Assembly (NCBI RefSeq): GCF_000010185.1
Contig: NC_010376.1
Location: 372,001-436,000 of the forward strand
Source: Finegoldia magna ATCC 29328
Lineage (GTDB): Bacteria > Bacillota > Clostridia > Tissierellales > Peptoniphilaceae
Length of the DNA stretch: 64,000 nucleotides
Direction of reading: 5' to 3'
The notes under the pieces: generated by a model
Databases searched by the model: none
The model's input: only the letters and a program-made list of their open reading frames with translations
What the model was told of the DNA's origin: nothing
Made by a program: the position numbers and the translations under genes
Shown: positions 25,920 through 35,738 of the stretch, piece after piece
Position numbering within the stretch: the stretch's first letter is position 1
Layout of the letters: each line of letters opens with the position of its first letter

Positions 25920-28547
25920 ATGTCAAAAAAAGCTTTAATTATTGACGGCTCATCTCTTTTATTCAGAGGTTTTTATGCTATCAGAGATTTGACAACAAAA
26001 GATGGGATTCACACTAATGGTGTGTTTGGATTTATGAATATGTATTATTCTGTTATGGGAAAAATCAATCCAGATCTTGTAGTTGTGTGTTTTGATAGAA
26101 AAGAACCAACTTTCAGGCACGAAAAATATTCTGAATACAAGGGCAATCGTCAAGAAACTCCGGAAGAATTAATCGGCCAATTCGATATGTTAAAAGAATT
26201 GTTGAAAGCGATGGGAGTTTCATACATTGATTTGAAAGGATATGAAGCAGACGACATCGCAGGAACATTGGCAAAACAAGCTTCATCAAAAGATTACGAT
26301 GTGTATTTGTTGACTGGTGACAAGGATTATTTGCAACTTATTGACGACAACACAAAAGTTGTCCTTACAAAAAGAGGAATCACTGAAACAAAAATCTACG
26401 ATGTAGATGTTTTGAAAGAAGAATACGGAATTACTCCTAAACAAATGATTGATTTGAAAGGTTTGATGGGAGATAAATCGGACAATATTCCAGGAATTGA
26501 TGGAGTTGGAGAAAAGACTGCACTTAAATACATTCAAAAATACGGAAGTATTGAAGGATTGTACGAGCATGTCGATGAAATTTCCGGCAAGAAAACTAAG
26601 CAAAAAGTCATTGATGGAGAAGACATTGCATATTTGAGTAGAGAACTTGGAACGATTAATACAGATGTTCCCGAAGATTTAATGGGATTTGGAATCGAGG
26701 ATTGTACTATAAAAGAAGCTGACAATGATCATTTGATTGAAGTCCTTACTAAACTTGAATTCAACAGTTTTATCAAAAAACTTCCAAACGAAGAATCTAA
26801 TGAAAAGTTTGAATATGAAAACTTAGATGAAAAAGTAGATGAAATTAAAGCTTATATTAAAGAGAACAAAAAGTTTACTTTTGCATTGTTCAATGATGAT
26901 TATTATGTGGACAATGAGCCTGTGATTTTTGCTATTTACACTGACAAGGTGTATATTACAAGAAACGTAGAACTTGTAGAATCATTCAAGGAAGAATTCG
27001 AATCGAAAGATATCAACAAGCTTTCATTTGATATCAAACCATGTATTTATCACTTAATGCGATATGGTATCGACATTTCGTACAATTACGATGATGTTGT
27101 AATCATTGAATATTTGCTCGATCCATCCAAGACAAGTTATAGCATGGAAAGATCTGACCCGAAAGTTATCGGATATGATTTCAAGCCGCTTGAAGATATT
27201 ACAGGAAAAGGCAAATCCAAGAAGACTATTTTGGAATCTGACGAGAAAGAAATCGACAATTACGTTGTGAAATACATGATGTTCACGAACAAATTGTACG
27301 AAAAGATTTCAGAAATAGAAGAAGAAGATATGATGCATCTGTACAGAGATGTTGAAATTCCTTTGATAAAAGTTTTGTGTGACATGGAATTTACGGGAGT
27401 TTGTGTCAAGAAAGAAACTTTGGTCGAGATGGGAGAACTTTTCGAAGATGAGATAAAATCAATCGAAAAAAGTGTTGAAGAACTTATCGGAAAGAAAATC
27501 AACATCAACTCATCAAAGCAATTGGCAGAAGTGTTGTTTGAAGATTTAGAGCTTCCTGTGATAAAGAAGAACAAAACGGGCCCATCGACAGACCAAGAAG
27601 TTTTGGAAGCTTTAAGTGGAAGACACGAAATTATCGACTACATCTTAAGATACCGAACAATTACGAAACTTAAAACAACATATATCGATGGAATGGTGGA
27701 TTTAATCAAAAAAGACGGCAAAATCCACACGACTTTCCAACAAACTATCGCACAAACTGGAAGAATTAGCTCAACTAATCCTAACTTGCAAAACATTCCT
27801 ATCAGAACTGAAGAAGGAAGACTCATTAGAAAAGCATTTGTTCCAAGCGAAGGAAATATGCTGCTGGATGCGGATTATTCCCAAATAGAGCTTAGAGTGT
27901 TGGCTGATTTGGCAAATGATGAGGTTATGCTTGATGCATTCAAGCACGGTGCGGATATTCACAGAAAAACTGCCAGCGAAGTGTTCAAGGTTGATTTTGA
28001 TAAAGTAACATCACTTCAAAGATCCAACGCAAAGGCTGTAAACTTCGGTATTGTTTACGGAATTGGAGATTATTCTTTAAGTAAAGATTTGCATATAACT
28101 AGAAAAGAAGCCAAAGAATACATCGAAAATTATTTGGACACTTACAAAGGTATCAAACAATACATGGAAGATATAGTTGCAATTGGCAAGGAAAAAGGCT
28201 ACGTTGAAACTATTATGAATAGAAGAAGATACATTCCAGAATTGAAATCCAAAAACTACAATGTTAGAAGTTTTGGGGAACGTGTGGCACTTAATACGCC
28301 AATCCAAGGATCAGCAGCGGATATCATCAAAGTTGCTATGGTCAAATTCTACAATAGATTGAACGAAGAAAAACTTAAAGCAAAATTGATTTTGCAGGTT
28401 CACGATGAGCTTATTGTTGATTGTCCAAAAGACGAACGAGAAAAAGTTCTTGAAATAATGAAAGATGTCATGACACATGCTGTTGATTTGAAAGTCGATA
28501 TGAAGATTGATGTAAACAGTGCAGATAATTGGTATGATGCAAAATAA
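25920..28547 (+). CDS. polA: DNA polymerase I
   Basis: 875 residues. N-terminal 5'-3' exonuclease (residues 1-290; AVVCFD-like VVCFDRKEPTFRHE, YEADDIAG, GLMGDKSDNIPGIDGVGEKTA). The middle region (about 300-470) keeps the fold length but has lost the 3'-5' exonuclease acidic motifs (FALFNDDYY instead of FDTET), so there is no proofreading, as in bacilli. The polymerase domain has motif A DADYSQIELRVLA, motif B RSNAKAVNFGIVYG and motif C QVHDELIVD. Role: Okazaki-fragment processing and repair synthesis. Confidence 0.97.
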   Translation: MSKKALIIDGSSLLFRGFYAIRDLTTKDGIHTNGVFGFMNMYYSVMGKINPDLVVVCFDRKEPTFRHEKYSEYKGNRQETPEELIGQFDMLKELLKAMGVSYIDLKGYEADDIAGTLAKQASSKDYDVYLLTGDKDYLQLIDDNTKVVLTKRGITETKIYDVDVLKEEYGITPKQMIDLKGLMGDKSDNIPGIDGVGEKTALKYIQKYGSIEGLYEHVDEISGKKTKQKVIDGEDIAYLSRELGTINTDVPEDLMGFGIEDCTIKEADNDHLIEVLTKLEFNSFIKKLPNEESNEKFEYENLDEKVDEIKAYIKENKKFTFALFNDDYYVDNEPVIFAIYTDKVYITRNVELVESFKEEFESKDINKLSFDIKPCIYHLMRYGIDISYNYDDVVIIEYLLDPSKTSYSMERSDPKVIGYDFKPLEDITGKGKSKKTILESDEKEIDNYVVKYMMFTNKLYEKISEIEEEDMMHLYRDVEIPLIKVLCDMEFTGVCVKKETLVEMGELFEDEIKSIEKSVEELIGKKININSSKQLAEVLFEDLELPVIKKNKTGPSTDQEVLEALSGRHEIIDYILRYRTITKLKTTYIDGMVDLIKKDGKIHTTFQQTIAQTGRISSTNPNLQNIPIRTEEGRLIRKAFVPSEGNMLLDADYSQIELRVLADLANDEVMLDAFKHGADIHRKTASEVFKVDFDKVTSLQRSNAKAVNFGIVYGIGDYSLSKDLHITRKEAKEYIENYLDTYKGIKQYMEDIVAIGKEKGYVETIMNRRRYIPELKSKNYNVRSFGERVALNTPIQGSAADIIKVAMVKFYNRLNEEKLKAKLILQVHDELIVDCPKDEREKVLEIMKDVMTHAVDLKVDMKIDVNSADNWYDAK

Positions 28548-29142
28548 AAAAATCATCGTAGTTTGTGGAAATATCGCAAGCGGGAAAAGTACGGTGTGCA
28601 GAAGAATTAGAGAAAAAGGCTTTGTTGTAATAGATTTGGATGAGATTACTCACCAAATCTATGAGCAAGGTACAGATCTTTATTACAAGCTTATTGATGA
28701 GTTTGGAAAAGAAATTTTAGACGAAAATTCTGACATAGATAGAAAAAAACTTTCCAAACTTGTATTTAATTCAAAAACATTATTAAAAAAGCTTGAAGAA
28801 TTGACACATACTGATATAATATTAAGAGTAGTAAAAAGAATTAAGAAGGAAAAGTCTGATTTGATTTTTCTAGAAATTTCTATGTATTTGGAAAGCAAAA
28901 ATTTGGTTGACAAATATATCAACGTCGATGAAGATTGGGTAGTTGTAGCTGATAGGGACATTAGAATTCAAAGAATAATCGATAGAAACAACTTTGATTA
29001 CGATACTGCGGTTACAAGAATTAATTCTCAGCTAGATTATGAGAAAAAAATTAGCGAATTTGACGAAGTTATTGTAAACAACACGACTGAATCAGATTTA
29101 ATACTCAAAGTTGACGAACTAATAGATAGGGAAAAATTATGA
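28534..29142 (+). CDS. coaE: dephospho-CoA kinase
   Basis: About 202 residues; last step of CoA synthesis, phosphorylating the ribose 3'-OH of dephospho-CoA. P-loop CGNIASGKSTV near residues 11-21 and the family motif DLDEITHQIYEQG near 37-49. The gene overlaps the 3' end of polA; ATG at 28534 or 28537 are possible and no ribosome site is visible, so translation is probably coupled. GTG 28519 is less likely. Sequence is divergent in the C-terminal half, but gene position next to polA supports the call. Confidence 0.88.
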   Translation: MMQNKKIIVVCGNIASGKSTVCRRIREKGFVVIDLDEITHQIYEQGTDLYYKLIDEFGKEILDENSDIDRKKLSKLVFNSKTLLKKLEELTHTDIILRVVKRIKKEKSDLIFLEISMYLESKNLVDKYINVDEDWVVVADRDIRIQRIIDRNNFDYDTAVTRINSQLDYEKKISEFDEVIVNNTTESDLILKVDELIDREKL

Positions 29143-29780
29143 AATTTATTAAAAGATTTTTAATCACGATTATTTCAATTATTGTGATTGTGTTTTTAGT
29201 TGGATTTGGCGTGAGTGCTTATTCTACTATGACAAGACCAGTTAAATATGTAGATTTAGTTAATACATACTCAAAAGAATACAACGTTGATCCACTTTTG
29301 GTTATGAGTGTCATTAAAGTTGAATCTAACTTTGATCCAAGTGTAAAATCAAAGGCTGGAGCTTTAGGGCTTATGCAATTGATGCCAGACACTGCTGAAA
29401 GTATTAACAATATGAGAAATACTCACTTTACAGTAGATGATTTGAAAAAACCTGACAAAAACATCGAAATGGGTACTGCATATTTATCGTACTTGTTACA
29501 TCATTTCAAAAACCACGATTTGGCGATTGCTGCTTACAACGGTGGAATTGGAAATGTAAAAGAATGGTTATCGAACGAATCTTTTTCGAAAGATGGTCAA
29601 ACTTTAGACGATATTCCATCTTCTGAGACGAAATACTACGTTGTAAAGGTTGAAAACCAATACAATATTTACAAAATTTTCTACGAAGATACTAAGCTAG
29701 AAGAAAATATGCACAAAAGTTTCAAAGTTTGGGCGAAAAACTACATTAAATTAATCAAAAATATTATTAACAAATATTAA
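29139..29780 (+). CDS. membrane-anchored lytic transglycosylase (SLT, GH23)
   Basis: 213 residues. An N-terminal signal anchor (residues 7-28) is followed by a Slt70-type lysozyme domain: catalytic Glu in MSVIKVESNFDPSVKSKAGALGLMQLMP (Glu near 62), then AYLSYLLHHF and AIAAYNGGIGNVKEW. It cleaves peptidoglycan glycan strands with 1,6-anhydro ends. It overlaps coaE by 4 nt (ATGA). Similar small SLT genes follow coaE in many clostridia. Confidence 0.92.
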   Translation: MKFIKRFLITIISIIVIVFLVGFGVSAYSTMTRPVKYVDLVNTYSKEYNVDPLLVMSVIKVESNFDPSVKSKAGALGLMQLMPDTAESINNMRNTHFTVDDLKKPDKNIEMGTAYLSYLLHHFKNHDLAIAAYNGGIGNVKEWLSNESFSKDGQTLDDIPSSETKYYVVKVENQYNIYKIFYEDTKLEENMHKSFKVWAKNYIKLIKNIINKY

Positions 29781-29806
29781 AAGGCCTTTTCATAAAGGTC
29801 TTTATC
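29780..29806 (+). terminator. weak terminator hairpin before tRNA-Leu
   Basis: AAAGGCCTTT pairs with AAAGGTCTTT (one G.U), short loop TCAT, then TAT rather than a strong T-run. The tRNA may be transcribed by read-through. Confidence 0.5.
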
Positions 29807-29808
29807 AC

Positions 29809-29894
29809 GCAGGGGTGGTGGAATGGTAGACACGCTGTCTTGAGGGGGCAGTGGGAGTAATCCCGTAAGAGTTCAAGTCTCTTTCTCTGCACCA
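29809..29894 (+). tRNA. tRNA-Leu (GAG)
   Basis: 86-nt class II tRNA with long variable arm. Acceptor GCAGGGG at 29809-29815 pairs (with G.U) with the 3' TCTCTGC, D arm TGGTGGAATGGTAGACA, anticodon stem CTGTC / GGCAG with loop TTGAGGG giving anticodon GAG, T loop GTTCAAGTC, encoded CCA. Reads CUC and CUU. Confidence 0.93.
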
Positions 29895-29922
29895 TTTTTT
29901 ATTTTATTAAAGGGGTGAAAAA

Positions 29923-31251
29923 ATGAGTTTAGAAAATCTGACTTTTAAGGGCGGATTTCACATGGATGATCATAAATCCTACACTCAAAATTGTCCTTTA
30001 GATACAAATTTTGAACCTAAAATGGTTTACATCCCATTGCATCAACACATTGGTGCGCCTTGTACACCTATAGTAAAAGTAGGCGACGAGGTTAAAGTGG
30101 GCCAAAAAATTGGTGAATCTAAAGCGACTATTTCAGCGCCTGTTCACAGTTCAGTTAGTGGAAAGGTTATGAAAATTGAGCAAATGGTATTGTCAAATGG
30201 TCAAAAAGGTGAAGTCGTAGTAATCGAATCAGACGGTTTAAACGAGTTAGGATACACTGAAACAAATGATGATTTTACACAATTATCAAAAGAAGTTATC
30301 CTAGAGAGAATAAAAGAAGCTGGTATAGTAGGTTTGGGTGGAGCAGGATTCCCTACACATCTTAAGATGAATAAAAAACCCGATGTAAAAATCGAGCAAG
30401 TTATCTTAAACGGGGCAGAATGTGAACCTTATTTAACTAGTGACCAACTTAACATGGAATTATATCCTCAAAAAGCTATCGGTGGATTGAAAATTATCAT
30501 GAAATTGATGGATTGCGACAAAGGATACATAGGGGTTGAGGATAACAAACAAAAAGCTATCGGAATTTTGAAAAATGCCGCTAAGGATGAGAAAAATATT
30601 TCGATTTGCTCTGTTAAAACAAAATACCCACAAGGGGACGAAAGAAGACTTATCAATGCAATTACTGGTAAGAAGATTTCGAAAGCTCAAAGATCAAACG
30701 AAAGAGGAGTTCAAGGTTTGAATATTTCAAGTGCTATGGCGATTTACGATGCTGTAGTTCATAGTATTCCTTTGACTCATAGAATTGTGACAATGACAGG
30801 TTCAGCTATCAAAGAACCTAAAAATATATACGTTCCAGTAGGTACTAAATTCAAAGATTTAGTAGATTATTGCGACGGATTCAAAGAAACACCGTATAAG
30901 ATTGTAGTTGGTGGACCTATGATGGGTGCTTGCCAATACAATTTGGAAGCTCCAACTGTTAAAACAACAGGTGGAATTATTTGCATGAACGAAAAAGATG
31001 CAACTCTTGCTTCTCCAGAACCTTGTATTAAATGTGCTAAGTGCGTGGATGTATGTCCTATCGGCTTATTACCATTGTTCTTACAATTAAAATCATTGAA
31101 TGGTGATTTTGAAGGAGCAGAAAAAATGCATTTGAATGATTGTATCGAATGTGGTACTTGCAGCTATATTTGTCCATCAAACAGACCATTAGTTGAAGCA
31201 ATTGTACACGCAAAGACTCAATTAAAAGCACAACAAAGGAAAAGGGGATAG
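29923..31251 (+). CDS. rnfC: Rnf complex subunit C
   Basis: 442-residue peripheral NADH/flavin-binding subunit of the ferredoxin:NAD+ oxidoreductase. N-terminal sandwich-hybrid region, an SLBB-containing middle (GLGGAGFPTHLKM near 138, the NADH/FMN-binding stretch related to NuoF), and two [4Fe-4S] sets near 370-420: CIKCAKCVDVCP and CIECGTCSYICP. First gene of rnfCDGEAB; ribosome site AGGGGTG. Confidence 0.95.
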   Translation: MSLENLTFKGGFHMDDHKSYTQNCPLDTNFEPKMVYIPLHQHIGAPCTPIVKVGDEVKVGQKIGESKATISAPVHSSVSGKVMKIEQMVLSNGQKGEVVVIESDGLNELGYTETNDDFTQLSKEVILERIKEAGIVGLGGAGFPTHLKMNKKPDVKIEQVILNGAECEPYLTSDQLNMELYPQKAIGGLKIIMKLMDCDKGYIGVEDNKQKAIGILKNAAKDEKNISICSVKTKYPQGDERRLINAITGKKISKAQRSNERGVQGLNISSAMAIYDAVVHSIPLTHRIVTMTGSAIKEPKNIYVPVGTKFKDLVDYCDGFKETPYKIVVGGPMMGACQYNLEAPTVKTTGGIICMNEKDATLASPEPCIKCAKCVDVCPIGLLPLFLQLKSLNGDFEGAEKMHLNDCIECGTCSYICPSNRPLVEAIVHAKTQLKAQQRKRG

Positions 31252-31254
31252 TCT

Positions 31255-32226
31255 ATGGAAAATAAAGAAATTATACAAAAAGAATACGACTTATCTCATT
31301 TAATCGTAGAAGCTGCTCCTCATCAAAGAAGTGCAGTATCTATTCAAAGAATTATGCTTGATGTTATCATCGCTTTAATTCCTGCTTTGATAGTGAGTGT
31401 TTACGAATTCGGAATGAGAAGTTTAGTTTTGGTATTATCAGCAGTTATAGCTTGTGTATTATCAGAATATTGTTATCAAAAAATAATGAAACAACCTTCT
31501 ACAATTAGCGATTTATCAGCTGTTGTAACAGGTATGCTTTTGGCTTACAACGTTCCAGTTACTTTGCCAATTCCAATGATTGTTATAGGATCGGTATTTT
31601 CAATCATAATTGTAAAACAATTATTTGGAGGAATTGGTTCAAACTTCATGAACCCTGCATTAGCAGGACGTGCTTTCTTGATGGCAAGTTGGGCACAAGC
31701 AATGAGTAACTACACTGCTCCACTAACACAAAAAGCAGTGGACGCTGAAAGTTATGCGACAGTTTTATCAGGCGGTCAACCAGTTGGTTTTATGAATGCC
31801 ATCATAGGACACATGGGTGGTACAATCGGGGAAGTAAGTGCAATAGCATTACTTATCGGTGTAGCTTATCTATTATACAGAAGAGTAATCAATCTTAGAA
31901 TTCCATTAGTTTACATCGCAACAACATTTGTTACATTACTTATTTGTGGCGTAGGAATTCAAGACGCTTTTATGAACATATTTATTGGTGGTTTAATCTT
32001 GGGAGCATTCTACATGGCTACAGATTATTCAACTAGTCCAGTTACTCCAAAAGGACAAATTATATTTGCTATTGGTTGTGGTTTCTTCACAGCGATTATA
32101 AGACAATTTGGTAACCTTCCAGAAGGTGTATCTTATGCGATAATCTTCATGAACTGTGCTGTACCATTTATCGATCAATATACAGTTCCAACACCAATTG
32201 GTAGAGGAGGTAAACAAGGAATATGA
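31255..32226 (+). CDS. rnfD: Rnf complex subunit D
   Basis: 323-residue integral membrane subunit (NqrB-like) with about nine helices. The stretch TDYSTSPVTPKGQ near residue 255-268 contains the conserved Thr/Ser region where FMN is covalently attached in the family. PHQRSAVSIQRIMLDV near the N-terminus is typical. Overlaps rnfG by 4 nt. Confidence 0.94.
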   Translation: MENKEIIQKEYDLSHLIVEAAPHQRSAVSIQRIMLDVIIALIPALIVSVYEFGMRSLVLVLSAVIACVLSEYCYQKIMKQPSTISDLSAVVTGMLLAYNVPVTLPIPMIVIGSVFSIIIVKQLFGGIGSNFMNPALAGRAFLMASWAQAMSNYTAPLTQKAVDAESYATVLSGGQPVGFMNAIIGHMGGTIGEVSAIALLIGVAYLLYRRVINLRIPLVYIATTFVTLLICGVGIQDAFMNIFIGGLILGAFYMATDYSTSPVTPKGQIIFAIGCGFFTAIIRQFGNLPEGVSYAIIFMNCAVPFIDQYTVPTPIGRGGKQGI

Positions 32227-32795
32227 GAAGTTCAATAAATTTAGCTATTAGATTGTTCATAATAACAGCAATAAGTGCGTTAGTGCTTGCATTTGCAAAC
32301 CAAGTTACAGAACCGATTATCGAAGCTAAGAGATTAGAAAATTATAAAAAATCTTTGAAAGTAGCTTTTCCTGAAGCGGAATCTTTTAAACCACTTGATG
32401 AAGCAAAAATCAAAGATTTGAAAGCAAAAGACGAAAATTTAGATGACGTACAAGAAGCTATCAAAGGTGGAAAACCTGTAGGTCATGTATACAAAGCAAT
32501 TGGAGCTGGTGGATATTCAGGAAATGTTGTTTTCGTATTTGGTGTAAACAATGAAAATAAAATCGTTGGATATTCAATTCTTGAATCACAAGAAACTCCA
32601 GGAATTGGAAGTAGAATTGGAGATCCAGAATTCGTAAATTCAGTTATTGGAAAATCTATGGAAAAAGAAATATCAGCTGTGAAAAAACCACAAGCTGACA
32701 ACGAAATTCAAGCTCTAAGTGGTGCAACTTATTCCACTACAGCAGCCAAAAACGCATTGAACGTAGCTCAAAAAGCCAATGCGGGATTAAAATAG
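32223..32795 (+). CDS. rnfG: Rnf complex subunit G
   Basis: 190-residue subunit with one N-terminal transmembrane helix and an extracytoplasmic FMN-binding domain. The covalent flavin motif SGATYST lies near 162-168 and the family motif ETPGIGSRIGD near 121-131. ATG overlaps the rnfD stop. Confidence 0.94.
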   Translation: MRSSINLAIRLFIITAISALVLAFANQVTEPIIEAKRLENYKKSLKVAFPEAESFKPLDEAKIKDLKAKDENLDDVQEAIKGGKPVGHVYKAIGAGGYSGNVVFVFGVNNENKIVGYSILESQETPGIGSRIGDPEFVNSVIGKSMEKEISAVKKPQADNEIQALSGATYSTTAAKNALNVAQKANAGLK

Positions 32796-32805
32796 GAGGG
32801 AAATT

Positions 32806-33435
32806 ATGGAAAAAGGTAAAGCGGCTAAAGTTTTCAAAAGCAGCATTCTTAAGAACAACCCAGTTTTAATCCAATTGGTAGGTTTGTGTTCTGTACTGGG
32901 TGTATCAACATCTGTAGAAAATGCAATTGGTATGACTGCGGCGTTCGCGTTTGTTTTGATTTGTTCAAACATAGTAATATCATTACTTAGAAATTTTATT
33001 CCGGATAAAGTAAGAATTCCGGCATATATCGTTGTAATCGCAACATTCGTAACATTAGTTTCAATGATGCTTCAAGCATTTGTTCCAGCATTATACAGTT
33101 CGTTAGGAGCATTCGTTCCTCTAATCGTTGTAAACTGTATAATCTTAGCGAGAGCCGAATCTTTTGCATCTAAAAATGGTGTATTCTTATCATTGTTAGA
33201 TGGTATCTCAAATGCATTGGGATATGGTATTGTAATCGTATTGGTTGCATTCATCAGAGAGTTATTAGGCTCAGGAAAAATCTTAGGAAAACTTGTAATA
33301 GGAGATATTCCTCCAATTGGTATTATGTCAGCAGCTCCAGGAGCATTCATAGTACTTGGAATATTGTTAGCTACTTACAATTCTTTCTTATCAAGACAAG
33401 AAAGAAAGAAGAACAATATGAGAGGTGAAGACTAA
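32806..33435 (+). CDS. rnfE: Rnf complex subunit E
   Basis: 209-residue six-helix membrane subunit (NqrD homologue). Signatures: KNNPVLIQLVGLCSVLGVS near residues 15-34 and FVPLIVVNCIILARAE near 103-118, carrying the membrane-buried Cys that share a [2Fe-2S] cluster with RnfA in structures of the family. Stop overlaps the rnfA start by one base. Confidence 0.94.
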   Translation: MEKGKAAKVFKSSILKNNPVLIQLVGLCSVLGVSTSVENAIGMTAAFAFVLICSNIVISLLRNFIPDKVRIPAYIVVIATFVTLVSMMLQAFVPALYSSLGAFVPLIVVNCIILARAESFASKNGVFLSLLDGISNALGYGIVIVLVAFIRELLGSGKILGKLVIGDIPPIGIMSAAPGAFIVLGILLATYNSFLSRQERKKNNMRGED

Positions 33436-34016
33436 TGTTAGCAAATGTTTTTAAAATAATAGTTCTTTACTTATTAGTAAACAACTACGTATTTGGTCAA
33501 TTCTTAGGACTTTGCCCATTGATAGGTGTATCTTCAAAAACAGAAACAGCTATTGGTATGGGTATGGCAGTATTCTTCGTTATCACAATAGCATCTGTCG
33601 TTACTTACGTTCTACAAATTCAAATACTAGAAAGATTTCACATTGAATACTTACAAACGATAGTGTTCATATTGGTTATTGCGACATTGGTACAATTCGT
33701 AGAAATGGCATTAAAGAAAATGAGTCCAAACTTGTACTCCGCACTTGGTGTGTTCTTGCCTCTTATAACTACAAACTGTATAGTATTGGGTGTTGCATTA
33801 GCAAACGTAAAAGAAAAATACAACTTAATTGAAACATTAGCAAGTGCTATCGGTGCTTCACTAGGTTTCATTTTAGCGATAACTTTATTAGCTGCAATCA
33901 GAGAAAGAATCGCAATGAACAAAAATATTCCTGAAAGTTTTAAAGGTGTACCAATCGCATTTATTACTATTGGATTAATGGCGATGACATTCTTCGGATT
34001 CGGCGGATTGGTATAG
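33435..34016 (+). CDS. rnfA: Rnf complex subunit A
   Basis: 193-residue six-helix membrane subunit (NqrE homologue), paralogous to RnfE and inserted in opposite topology. NNYVFGQFLGLCPLIGVS near 16-33 and LPLITTNCIVLGVAL near 106-120 carry the conserved Cys residues. Ion translocation (Na+ or H+) depends on this RnfA/RnfE/RnfD core. Confidence 0.94.
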   Translation: MLANVFKIIVLYLLVNNYVFGQFLGLCPLIGVSSKTETAIGMGMAVFFVITIASVVTYVLQIQILERFHIEYLQTIVFILVIATLVQFVEMALKKMSPNLYSALGVFLPLITTNCIVLGVALANVKEKYNLIETLASAIGASLGFILAITLLAAIRERIAMNKNIPESFKGVPIAFITIGLMAMTFFGFGGLV

Positions 34017-34026
34017 GAGGTAATAA

Positions 34027-34878
34027 ATGACAATTTTAACTCCATTTATAATCTTGGGAGCACTAGGAATTTTATTTGCATTGCTTTTGGGTTTTGCATC
34101 TAAAAAATTCGAAGTTCAAGTTGATAGAAGAGTACTTAAAGTAAGAGAAATGTTACCTGGCGCAAACTGTGGTGCCTGTGGATTTCCAGGTTGCGATGGA
34201 CTTGCAGATGCCATCGTAAACAAAGGAGCACCTTGTAATTCTTGTCCAGTTGGTGGAAAAGAAACTGCCGAAAAACTAGCAGCATTCATGGGAGCTGACG
34301 CAGTGGATTCTGCAAAGCAAGTTGCATGTGTAATGTGCCAAGGAACTCCAGAATACGCTACTGAAAAATTCAAATACAAAGGTATTATGGATTGTAGAGT
34401 TAACCACAATCTTCAAGGTGGAAGCAAAACTTGTCCAGACGGATGTTTGGGTTGCGGAACTTGTGTAGATGTGTGTGACTTCGATGCGATTCACATTGTA
34501 AATGGCATTGCATTAGTAGACAAAGAAAAATGTACATCTTGTAAAAAATGTATTGAAATTTGTCCAAGAAATATTATTAAACTTGTTGACTATGATCAAG
34601 ACGTTTATGTAAGATGTAACAGTCACGATAAAGGTAAAGATGTAAGACAATACTGTAAAGTTGGATGTATTGCTTGTGGAATTTGCGCTAAGATGTGTCC
34701 AGATGGATTCAGCGTTGAAGATAACTTAGCTCACTTCAACAATGCTGAAGGATTAGATCCAGAACAAGTTCAAAAAGCAGTAGACAAATGTCCTACAAAA
34801 GCTATTTATCCAGGACTAAAAATAAAAGAAGAACAAGCTAAAGCAAAAGCTCAAGAAGCTGCTGTTAAAGAAGCTTAA
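34027..34878 (+). CDS. rnfB: Rnf complex subunit B
   Basis: 283-residue ferredoxin-accepting Fe-S subunit. One N-terminal membrane helix, then a CNCGACGFPGC-type cluster (NCGACGFPGCDGLADA near 44-60), an extra cluster region VACVMCQG, and two ferredoxin-like sets (CLGCGTCVDVCDFDA; CTSCKKCIEICP) plus a further CIACGICAKMCPDG. The Lys/Ala/Glu-rich tail is typical of clostridial RnfB. Last gene of the operon, followed by a strong terminator. Confidence 0.94.
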   Translation: MTILTPFIILGALGILFALLLGFASKKFEVQVDRRVLKVREMLPGANCGACGFPGCDGLADAIVNKGAPCNSCPVGGKETAEKLAAFMGADAVDSAKQVACVMCQGTPEYATEKFKYKGIMDCRVNHNLQGGSKTCPDGCLGCGTCVDVCDFDAIHIVNGIALVDKEKCTSCKKCIEICPRNIIKLVDYDQDVYVRCNSHDKGKDVRQYCKVGCIACGICAKMCPDGFSVEDNLAHFNNAEGLDPEQVQKAVDKCPTKAIYPGLKIKEEQAKAKAQEAAVKEA

Positions 34879-34884
34879 TATTTT

Positions 34885-34916
34885 ACAGACCGTAAATTTT
34901 ACGGTCTGTTTTTTTG
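34885..34916 (+). terminator. rnf operon terminator
   Basis: ACAGACCGTAAA (34885-34896) pairs with the complementary TTTACGGTCTGT (34898-34909), then seven T. Confidence 0.92.
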
Positions 34917-34988
34917 AGATTAATTATTATAAATTTAACGAATAAAAATAACGCAACAATGAAATTGAAAATAAAATTTAATTAAAAG

Positions 34989-35016
34989 TTTAAAATAAAA
35001 AAGTATCGGGTATAAT
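34989..35016 (+). promoter_or_regulatory. candidate promoter of DUF969-DUF979-pcp
   Basis: TTTAAA (34989-34994), 16-nt spacer, TATAAT (35011-35016). The -35 is weak. Confidence 0.4.
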
Positions 35017-35063
35017 CTTAAGAAGCTAAAATCTATTTGGCTAATAAAATTAAGGAGCAAAGT

Positions 35064-35738
35064 ATGGGAGAATATTTAGTTTTCATAGGAATATTAATTA
35101 TTGTCGTTGGATTCGCACTAAAACTAGATGTTTTGGGAATAGTTCTCTTGGCAGGTCTTGTTACAGGTCTTGCAGGAGGTCTCGGATTAGCAGGCACTTT
35201 GAAAATTATGGGAGAGGGATTTGTCAACAATAGACTGATGAGTTTGTTCTTGATTTCATTCCCTGTTATCGCGATTATGGAACGATACGGACTAAAGGAA
35301 AAGGCTAGAGATTTTATATCGAAATTTAAAATGGCTAGTGCAGCGTCTGTTTTATGGATTTATTTATTCATTAGATGGATAGCAGCTGCTTTTTCTTTAA
35401 GACTTGGTGGACACGTTCAATTTATACGTCCATTGATTTTACCAATGGCAGAAGGTGCTGCAAGAAAGAAAGTTGATTTGACAGAAGTTAGACTTGATGA
35501 ATTAAAAGGTCTTGCTGCTGCTGTAGAAAACTATGGTAACTTCTACGGACAAAATATATTTCCATTGGCATCTGGTGTACTTTTAATGCAAACTACTTTA
35601 AAAGATGCAGGATTCCCATTGGACACGGCAGAAATAGCTAAATGGTCTATATTTGCAGGTGTTAGTATGTTGATTATTGCACTTATACAATGTGCTGTTT
35701 TTGAAATGAAACTTAGAAAGGATATGAAAAATGCTTGA
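35064..35738 (+). CDS. DUF969 membrane protein
   Basis: 224 residues with about five to six membrane segments (first at residues 2-22). The AAGGAG site at 35052-35057 selects the ATG at 35064 over an in-frame codon at 35037. Motifs such as RWIAAAFSLRLGGHVQFIRPLILPMAEGAA (shown as family-like blocks RLGGHVQFIRPL and ENYGNFYGQNIF) are typical of DUF969. It always, as far as I recall, pairs with DUF979, and together they look like a split transporter. It is followed by DUF979 (8-nt overlap) and pyroglutamyl peptidase, suggesting transport of pyroglutamyl compounds (inference). Confidence 0.85.
   Translation: MGEYLVFIGILIIVVGFALKLDVLGIVLLAGLVTGLAGGLGLAGTLKIMGEGFVNNRLMSLFLISFPVIAIMERYGLKEKARDFISKFKMASAASVLWIYLFIRWIAAAFSLRLGGHVQFIRPLILPMAEGAARKKVDLTEVRLDELKGLAAAVENYGNFYGQNIFPLASGVLLMQTTLKDAGFPLDTAEIAKWSIFAGVSMLIIALIQCAVFEMKLRKDMKNA

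Noticed and set aside
29780..29894. tRNA-Leu as an integration site for a mobile element
   Set aside because: It is followed at once by the conserved rnf operon, with no integrase or repeated tRNA 3' end nearby.
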